DNA of 5,731 nt, from the NCBI GenBank assembly GCA_021789355.1, contig JAJYJR010000406.1, forward strand, positions 1 to 5,731. Direction: 5' to 3'. The notes under the pieces are model-generated. The model saw only the letters and a list, made by a program, of their open reading frames with translations, was not told the origin of the DNA and made no database searches. The translations under genes and the position numbers were made by a program. This stretch comes from Chloroflexota bacterium. Lineage in GTDB: Bacteria > Chloroflexota > Limnocylindria > Limnocylindrales > CSP1-4. Of this stretch, positions 1 to 4,360 are shown one piece after another (within the stretch, counting starts at the first letter, position 1; every line of letters begins with the position of its first letter).

Positions 1-1
1 C

Positions 2-2545
2 CGATCGCAGCCGATGGCGGCCTTCCTGGCGGAGCTCGAACGCCTGGAGCGGGCGGAGCGCGTCGAGCTGGTCCCGTTCGACCGGGCCGAAGTCGGCCGG
101 CAGGTGGCCGCGATCCTGGGCCGCGAACCAGACCCGACCATCGTGGCGACGATCCATGCCCGCACTGGGGGCAACCCGTTCTTCGTCGAGGAGCTCCTGG
201 CCCTGGGCGACCCGACGATCTCGCTCCCCGCGTCGCTGCGTGAGGTCCTGCTGGCCCGGGTCGAGGCGCTGGCCGAACCGACGCGAGCGCTGCTGCAGGC
301 AGCCTCGGTCGCCGGGAGCCACGTGGACGCTCCGACCCTGGCTCGCGCGCGGGGCGTCCCACCAGACGCCCTGACCCCGATGTTCCGCGACGCGGTGGCC
401 CACGGCATCCTCGTCCCGCTCGGCGGGACTGCCGAGCGCTTCGCCTTCCACCACGAGCTGCTCCGCGAGGCCATCTACGACGACCTGCTGCCCGGCGAAC
501 GCGCGCGCCTTCACGCGCGGATCGCGGAAGCGCTCGAGGCCTCCTCGAACGGCCGGGATCCGGCGCTGGCCGCCGGACTCGCTCACCATTGGATGATGGC
601 CGGCGAGCTTCCCCGCGCCCTCGCCGCCTCGGTCCAGGCCGGCCTGGCGGCCACGCAGTCCTTCGCCCCGGCCGACGCGCAGGCCCAGTTCGAGCATGCC
701 ATCGAGCTGTGGCCGTGGGTCCCGGACGCCGCCGGCCTGACCTCGCTCGATCGGCCCGGGCTGATGCGGCTCGCCGGAGAGGCGGCCGGTGCCGCGGGGG
801 CCTATGATCGCGCCGCAGCGCAGCTGCGTGCGGCCGTCCGGACGGTGGACGCCGAAGCCGAGCCGATCCGGGCCGGCCTGCTGTACGACCAGCTCGGCTA
901 CCTTGCCCTGCTGGCGGGTGGTGACGCTGAGTCACTGGCGGCCCATCGCGAGGCCGTCCGGTTGGTGCCGGCCGAGCCTCCGACGGCGGCTCGGGCCCGC
1001 GTCCTCGCGGGCTACGCGCGCCGTCTGATGCTTGACCGCTTGGCGGGCGAAGGCGCGGAGATGGCCGCTCGGGCGATCGAGATCGCCCGGGCGGTGGAGG
1101 CGCGCGACATCGAGGCCGACGCACTTGCCACCCTGGGTCCCGCCCAAGCCCAGCCCGGAGATGCGGATGTCGCGGCGGCGACGCTCCAGCGGGCCCGCGA
1201 CCTTGCCCTCTCGACCGGGGACGTGCCCGCGACCGCGCGTGCCTGGAACAACCTGGCCAGCATCCTCGAGGGAGAGGACTGCGTGCGGGAAGCCCTGGCG
1301 GCGGCCGCCTGGGAGGACGCGCACGGACTGGAGCGCTCGACCGCCCCGCTGACCCGCTTCATCGCCGCGTTCGCGCTCTACCAGCTGGGGCGCTGGGAGG
1401 AGGCCAGGGAGGTGGTTGCCCAAGCCGAGCGGGGCCGACCCGAGGGAGGTGCCGCAGTTCTCTTGGAGATCGGCCACGCGCAGCTCGAGATCGGCCGCGG
1501 CGAGTTCGAGCGGGCGGCGCACCGCCTCGATCGGATCGACCCGTCTGCGGGTCGAGGCGTCCGGCTCGACGCCGAACTGCTGGCCGCGCACGCCCTGGCC
1601 TCGTTGCGGCTCGCCAGCGGCGAGCTGGCCGGCGCTCGGGCGGCGGCCGATGCGGTCCTCACCCGGTGGGGCGACCTCACGCTGCGCGATCGCTCCTTCC
1701 ACTGCACGATCCTCGCCACCGCGCTCGGCATCGAGGCGGACCTCGCCAGCCTCTCACGGAGGCGGCGGGGCAGCTCGGGGCTGGCGGCGGCACTGCAGAG
1801 CGGACGCGCTACGCTCGCGCGCGCCGAAACGCTGGCCCGCGAGCTGGCCGGACACCACGCGACGCGGTGGCGACGGCATCGCGCAGTGCTCGCGCTGTGC
1901 CAGGCGGAGTCGGCGCGTCTCGAGCAGGCGGCCAGCGAGCGCCTGTGGTGTGACGCCGCCGCGGCCTGCCTGGCTGCCGGCCAACTCTCCCTGCGCCCGT
2001 ACGCCCTGCTCCGGGAGGCGGAGGCCATCCTCGCGGACGGGGGGAGGCGCCAGGAGGCGCCGCCGATCCTCCAAGAGGCGCACCGGGCGGCCTCCGAGAT
2101 GGGCGCCGCTCCGCTGGTCGCGCAGATCGGGTCGCTGGCGCGCCGGGCGAGGATCGACGTCGGCAGGACCGCGGAGGCAGACCGCCCTGGCGAGGTCGGC
2201 CTGGGGGGCGAGCCCGGAGGCACCAGCGACCTCGGGCTGGCCGCCGCCGAACCGGGCGGTGCCCGCAACCCCGTCTTCTTCAGCCTGACGCCGCGCGAAC
2301 GGGAGGTGCTCGGCCTGCTTGCCGCCGGTCGGACCAACCGGCAGATCGCGCAGAGCCTCTTCATCGCGCCGCGCACGGCCGGTGTCCACGTGTCGAACGT
2401 TCTGGGCAAGCTCGGGGTGACGAGCCGGACGGAGGCCGCGACGCTTGCCGTGCGCTTGGGCTGCGTGGAGGGCGCGGCCGGACGCGTGGATCCCGGTGAG
2501 CAGCAACGCTGGGTGCGCGTCGCGAAGAACAGAGAGGAGCGGTGA
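2..2545 (+). CDS. ATPase/LuxR-type transcriptional regulator, 5'-truncated by window edge
   Basis: This is the C-terminal ~847 residues of a large signal-responsive regulator (AAA/STAND-type ATPase plus LuxR helix-turn-helix). The frame is open to base 2, so the ATG at 14 is probably internal. The Walker A and B motifs must lie upstream. Near the left end, GGNPFFVEELL (about residues 57-67) matches the conserved sensor/lid segment that follows the nucleotide-binding core in this family. The middle (about residues 200-720) is Ala/Leu/Arg-rich helical sequence typical of TPR-like superhelical sensor repeats. A Gly/Pro-rich linker then leads to a canonical LuxR HTH at about residues 760-822 (LTPREREVLGLLAAGRTNRQ, then HVSNVLGKLGV and SRTEAA). 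By family knowledge, ligand binding to the repeat region drives ATP-dependent multimerisation and activation. The inducer and targets cannot be read here. The gene ends in TGA at 2543-2545. Very sure of family, unsure of function. Confidence 0.93.
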   Translation, partial: RSQPMAAFLAELERLERAERVELVPFDRAEVGRQVAAILGREPDPTIVATIHARTGGNPFFVEELLALGDPTISLPASLREVLLARVEALAEPTRALLQAASVAGSHVDAPTLARARGVPPDALTPMFRDAVAHGILVPLGGTAERFAFHHELLREAIYDDLLPGERARLHARIAEALEASSNGRDPALAAGLAHHWMMAGELPRALAASVQAGLAATQSFAPADAQAQFEHAIELWPWVPDAAGLTSLDRPGLMRLAGEAAGAAGAYDRAAAQLRAAVRTVDAEAEPIRAGLLYDQLGYLALLAGGDAESLAAHREAVRLVPAEPPTAARARVLAGYARRLMLDRLAGEGAEMAARAIEIARAVEARDIEADALATLGPAQAQPGDADVAAATLQRARDLALSTGDVPATARAWNNLASILEGEDCVREALAAAAWEDAHGLERSTAPLTRFIAAFALYQLGRWEEAREVVAQAERGRPEGGAAVLLEIGHAQLEIGRGEFERAAHRLDRIDPSAGRGVRLDAELLAAHALASLRLASGELAGARAAADAVLTRWGDLTLRDRSFHCTILATALGIEADLASLSRRRRGSSGLAAALQSGRATLARAETLARELAGHHATRWRRHRAVLALCQAESARLEQAASERLWCDAAAACLAAGQLSLRPYALLREAEAILADGGRRQEAPPILQEAHRAASEMGAAPLVAQIGSLARRARIDVGRTAEADRPGEVGLGGEPGGTSDLGLAAAEPGGARNPVFFSLTPREREVLGLLAAGRTNRQIAQSLFIAPRTAGVHVSNVLGKLGVTSRTEAATLAVRLGCVEGAAGRVDPGEQQRWVRVAKNREER

Positions 2546-2678
2546 GAAAGGGAGGCACAGGAGGAGGAGGAGGAGGACGACCGTGACGACACGACGACGG
2601 CGAGTACGGCGACGCATATTGAGCGGATCAAGGCCACCTACGACAAGACCGTGGCCTGGCGCTGCCCCGAGGATCCCG
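2546..2678. other. Low-complexity intergenic stretch between regulator and recombinase remnant
   Basis: A purine-rich run (2546-2577) is followed by CGA/ACG-rich triplet sequence (2578-2617), then more ordinary sequence. After the regulator's TGA, the same frame stays open for 56 more codons to a TGA at 2714-2716. It would encode a Glu/Asp-rich then Pro/Arg-rich peptide including IERIKATYDKTVAWRCPEDP. I do not recognise this peptide, and no start codon in that frame is convincing. A GTG at 2542 overlaps the regulator's stop (GTGA) but yields only a 14-residue Gly-rich peptide. No terminator hairpin is visible. The tract probably marks the boundary of a decayed insertion. Confidence 0.4.
2559..2576 (+). 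repeat. (AGG)6 trinucleotide repeat
   Basis: Six perfect tandem AGG triplets lie just downstream of the regulator's stop codon. On the plus strand they resemble a string of overlapping Shine-Dalgarno sequences, and a GTG at 2583 follows 6 nt later in the recombinase-remnant frame. The repeat could vary in length by slippage. Whether it acts in translation is unknown. Confidence 0.7.
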
Positions 2679-3177
2679 ATGAACACCCTCCGCGCCCTCC
2701 TCCACGGCCGCGGTGAGGGCCACGCACTGAACCGACCCACCCTCGTCGCGGCCGCGATCGAGCAGGCCCAAACGCAGCTGCGCACGGGACAGGCCGAGCA
2801 GGAGACCGTGCGCACAGCCCGCCAGACCGAGGCGGCTGACCTGCGTCGGCGCATCGAACGCTACTACGCCGCCTTCGAGACCGGCGAGCTCGACCCCAAG
2901 CAGGTGCGGGAGCGGGTGGGCGCGCTGCAGGCCCGCCTCGACGAGCTGGAGGCGGAGCTGGCGCCTCCGGCGCAACCGATCGTGCCTGCCGCCCTGGTCG
3001 ACGCCGCAGAGATCTCCTGGGTGTTGAGCGAGGCGCTCGCCCTGGTGCTGCGGATCGTCCCGGCGCCGCGCGCCAAGGCGCTGCTGCGCCTCCTCATCGA
3101 GGAGATCCGGGTCGTGTCGCCCACCGACATTCGGCCCGCGTACCGGGTGCCGCTGGGCGTTCGCACACCGACTGAAC

Positions 3178-3205
3178 TGGTGAGCCGGGAGAGACTCGAA
3201 CTCTC
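3178..3205. other. Candidate attachment-site half (tRNA 3' end)
   Basis: Recombinase genes of this family commonly abut the tRNA they integrate into, with their last codons read from the tRNA 3' half. Here the recombinase-type sequence passes into tRNA sequence at about base 3178, so the T arm and acceptor 3' strand are the likely crossover-proximal segment. No second copy of this segment was seen elsewhere in the window. The distal att site is either outside or lost. The exact core is inferred. Confidence 0.35.
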
Positions 3206-3252
3206 AACCCGCTGCTTAAGAGGCAGCTGCTCTACCGTTGAGCTACCGGCCC
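3178..3252 (-). tRNA. tRNA-Lys (anticodon CTT)
   Basis: Folding the minus strand gives a complete cloverleaf. The acceptor stem GGGCCGG pairs with CCGGCTC (one G-U). The D arm is GCTC/GAGC, and the anticodon stem is GCTGC/GCAGC with loop CTCTTAA, so the anticodon is CTT, reading lysine AAG. The variable loop is GGGTT. The T arm is GAGAG/CTCTC with loop TTCGAGT. The discriminator is A, and CCA is encoded (TGG at 3178-3180 on the plus strand). The gene is 75 nt with CCA. Its 3' half is overlapped antisense by the recombinase remnant, and its first 21 nt overlap the 3' end of the minus-strand membrane-protein gene. This arrangement marks it as the integration target of the lost element. Confidence 0.96.
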
Positions 3253-3693
3253 ACGCCCGGGGAGTGTAGCGCACGGGGCGGTCATCGCGTCGTGCAGGCG
3301 CTCCGCGCAGAGGCCGGCCGCGGCCCATAACGGAGCGTAGTCGAGGCGCGCGAGCCCCGCCACGTGCCAGCGGGTCCGCCCCGCGTAGTCCCACGGGCAC
3401 TGCCCGGTCGCCCGCCTGAGCAGCCAGCCGGTGGCCGCCTCGACCGCCAGGATCCCGGCCGCGTACGTGGCGCCCCGCTGCCATGCCGGCCGGTCCCGGA
3501 GGCGCTCGTGCGCGGGCTCGAACAGCGGCAGCGCGAGCGCATAGATCGGCAGCATCCAGGCCGTGGCGGGGCCCGCCAGGCGCGGGGACCGCGCGACGCG
3601 CGACAATCGGGCCGAGGTGAACGCGCTCTCCATCAGCGCGCCGGAGATGCCATAGGTCGCCGCACGGCGGACGCGCCCGCCACGGAGTCGCAC
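3232..3693 (-). CDS. ABC_trans_CmpB-family (putative ABC-transporter type IV) membrane protein
   Basis: This is a 153-residue integral membrane protein. Several features match the ABC_trans_CmpB family: an N-terminal segment YGISGALMESAF (residues 14-25), then AWMLPIYALALPLFEP (45-60), a helix with a conserved Glu at AGILAVEAATGWLL (79-92), the signature CPWDY (99-103), and LDYAPLW (117-123) followed by a helix containing AERLHD. Three to four membrane segments are expected. Despite the family name, no ABC partner is present and the function is unknown. GTG at 3693 was chosen because it is the only nearby start that keeps the first membrane segment whole. There is no Shine-Dalgarno, but a -10-like TACGAT lies 6 nt upstream, which suits leaderless translation. 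ATG 3633 would begin inside the first helix. The stop (TAG, 3234-3232) lies in the tRNA-Lys D arm, so the last seven codons are tRNA sequence. Confidence 0.8.
   Translation of the reverse strand: MRLRGGRVRRAATYGISGALMESAFTSARLSRVARSPRLAGPATAWMLPIYALALPLFEPAHERLRDRPAWQRGATYAAGILAVEAATGWLLRRATGQCPWDYAGRTRWHVAGLARLDYAPLWAAAGLCAERLHDAMTAPCATLPGRGPVAQR
3263..3268 (-). promoter_or_regulatory. Possible -10 element for tRNA-Lys
   Basis: On the minus strand the hexamer TACACT ends 10 nt before the tRNA 5' end, which would place transcription start about 4 nt upstream of the mature tRNA. No good -35 was found about 17 nt further upstream. The element lies inside the coding region of the minus-strand membrane-protein gene, so the tRNA could also be co-transcribed from that gene. 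Confidence 0.3.
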
Positions 3694-3699
3694 CGTTTC

Positions 3700-3705
3700 A
3701 TCGTA
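3700..3705 (-). promoter_or_regulatory. Possible -10 element giving a leaderless mRNA
   Basis: The minus-strand hexamer TACGAT ends 6 nt before the GTG at 3693, so a typical start site would coincide with the start codon. This fits the absence of a Shine-Dalgarno sequence there. No recognisable -35 is present, so the call rests on spacing and the TAnnnT pattern alone. Confidence 0.3.
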
Positions 3706-3715
3706 CCGTGAAGGG

Positions 3716-3733
3716 CGCCCCGAGAGCGGGGCG
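3716..3733. promoter_or_regulatory. Inverted repeat CGCCCC-N6-GGGGCG in divergent region
   Basis: A perfect 6-bp stem (3716-3721 with 3728-3733) flanks a 6-nt GAGAGC spacer, just upstream of the possible -10 of the minus-strand gene. It could be an operator or a hairpin. In sequence this GC-rich, a chance stem of this size is common. Confidence 0.22.
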
Positions 3734-3780
3734 AGAGCGCGGGAAGGACGGACCGCGTTCGCGTGACCGCAGGCCCTGTC

Positions 3781-3809
3781 CCCGTGGACCGAGGAGATGG
3801 TCCCATGGG
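3781..3809. promoter_or_regulatory. Imperfect palindrome upstream of cNMP-binding gene, candidate operator
   Basis: Arms GGACC (3786-3790) and GGTCC (3799-3803) flank an 8-nt centre. Outer CCC and GGG blocks (3781-3783 and 3807-3809) extend the symmetry, and the self-complementary CCCATGGG overlaps the right arm. It lies 45 nt upstream of the ATG at 3855, where a dimeric regulator could bind. It does not resemble the CRP/FNR consensus (TGTGA-N6-TCACA or TTGAT-N4-ATCAA). No -10/-35 pair could be recognised for the plus-strand operon in 3694-3841. Confidence 0.25.
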
Positions 3810-3841
3810 CCTGCAGCGGCCCGTCCCGCCTGCCCCCAAAC

Positions 3842-3846
3842 GGAGG
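3842..3846 (+). promoter_or_regulatory. Shine-Dalgarno GGAGG fixing the start of the cNMP-binding gene
   Basis: A perfect GGAGG sits 8 nt before the ATG at 3855. The open frame extends upstream to an ATG at 3708, but that extra stretch encodes Arg/Pro/Gly-rich sequence unlike the family. This site therefore decides the start. Confidence 0.8.
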
Positions 3847-3854
3847 TCCACTCG

Positions 3855-4349
3855 ATGCCTCAGACCGAGGGCTCCACGTCTCGGACCGAACACGACGCCG
3901 AGTTCGTGGCGCTCCTGAACGCGACCTGGTTCGGCGCCAACCTGCCGCCTGACACCCAGGTGCGCCTCGCGGCACTGTCCCGGCGCTACCAGGCGTCCGC
4001 CGGCACCACGCTCCTCACCGAGGGCCAGCTGGCGAACGAGCTGGGCATCGTGCTGAGCGGGCGCGTCTCGCTGCGGACCCTGGTCCCCGAGCAGGGCTGG
4101 ATCACGATCCTGACCGTCGAGCCCGGCGACATCTTCGGGCAGTCCGCGCTCGTCCCCCCGTACCGCTCCACCTCGACGGTCGTCGCGCTGCAGCCGGTCG
4201 ACGTGCTCGCGCTCGACGGACCTGGCCTGCGGGCGGCCCTCGCGGCCGACCACGACCTGGCCGCGGTGCTCTACCCGCGGGTGCTGCAGGCCCTGGCGCG
4301 GCGGCTCAACGCCACCCGGCTCCAGATGCTCGACCTGTTCGCGAGGTAG
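3855..4349 (+). CDS. Cyclic nucleotide-binding domain protein without HTH
   Basis: This 164-residue protein consists almost entirely of one Crp/Fnr-type cNMP-binding beta-barrel. A short helix (residues 14-24) leads into the roll: LTEGQLANELGIVLSGRVSL (54-73), the glycine turn EPGDIFG (89-95), and the phosphate-binding-cassette region FGQSALVPPYRSTSTVVAL (94-112). The C helix ends in ARRLNATRLQMLDLF. The cassette Glu that contacts ribose in CRP (F-G-E) is Gln96 here, while the Arg that holds the cyclic phosphate (Arg104 in YRSTS) is kept, so ligand specificity may differ. The protein stops right after the dimerisation helix, and the winged HTH of a ~220-residue CRP is absent. It therefore probably does not bind DNA on its own. 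It lies 11 nt ahead of the 4Fe-4S gene, an arrangement I recall from group 3b hydrogenase clusters, suggesting a regulatory or structural partner of that enzyme. Confidence 0.88.
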   Translation: MPQTEGSTSRTEHDAEFVALLNATWFGANLPPDTQVRLAALSRRYQASAGTTLLTEGQLANELGIVLSGRVSLRTLVPEQGWITILTVEPGDIFGQSALVPPYRSTSTVVALQPVDVLALDGPGLRAALAADHDLAAVLYPRVLQALARRLNATRLQMLDLFAR

Positions 4350-4360
4350 CCAGGATCGAC

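Larger units (their letters stand above)
2679..3269 (+). pseudogene. Serine recombinase C-terminal remnant, catalytic domain missing
   Basis: The frame encodes about 196 residues matching only the C-terminal part of large serine recombinases (phage/ICE integrase type). A coiled-coil, Arg/Glu/Ala-rich segment (about residues 20-94) contains RRIERYYAAFETGELDP, the pattern usual just after the zinc-ribbon domain. It is followed by KALLRLLIEEIRVVSPTDIR and YRVPLGVRTPTE, the usual C-terminal strand region. The N-terminal resolvase domain with its catalytic Ser, the recombinase domain and the Cys-rich zinc ribbon are all absent upstream. The protein cannot be an active recombinase. From about residue 167 onward the frame is the antisense of the tRNA-Lys gene, and the stop is TAG at 3267-3269. 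I chose the ATG at 2679 because GAGG (2669-2672) precedes it by 6 nt. GTG 2583, after the AGG repeat, is also possible, and the open frame reaches back to 2445 inside the regulator. A small expressed coiled-coil protein cannot be excluded. Confidence 0.72.

Noticed and set aside
2542..2586. GTGA-overlapping mini-ORF (14 residues) after the regulator
   Set aside because: It is a Gly-rich translation of the AGG repeat, too short and low-complexity to support as a gene.
2559..2617. Possible CRISPR or regulatory tandem array in the triplet-rich stretch
   Set aside because: It contains only simple AGG and CGA/ACG triplets, with no spaced repeat units.
1378..2854. Long minus-strand open frames antisense to the LuxR-type regulator (1378-2637 and 1754-2854)
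   Set aside because: They are Arg/Ser/Ala-rich with no motif, and they overlap a clearly coding plus-strand gene with a canonical LuxR HTH.
3708..3854. Upstream extension of the cNMP-binding gene to ATG 3708
   Set aside because: The extra 49 residues are Arg/Pro/Gly-rich and unlike the family, and GGAGG at 3842 places the start at 3855.
3694..3975. N-terminal extension of the minus-strand membrane protein to 3975
   Set aside because: It would overlap the start of the cNMP-binding gene, and its sequence is Arg/Ser-rich without membrane segments. The family-like sequence begins only near residue 10 from GTG 3693.
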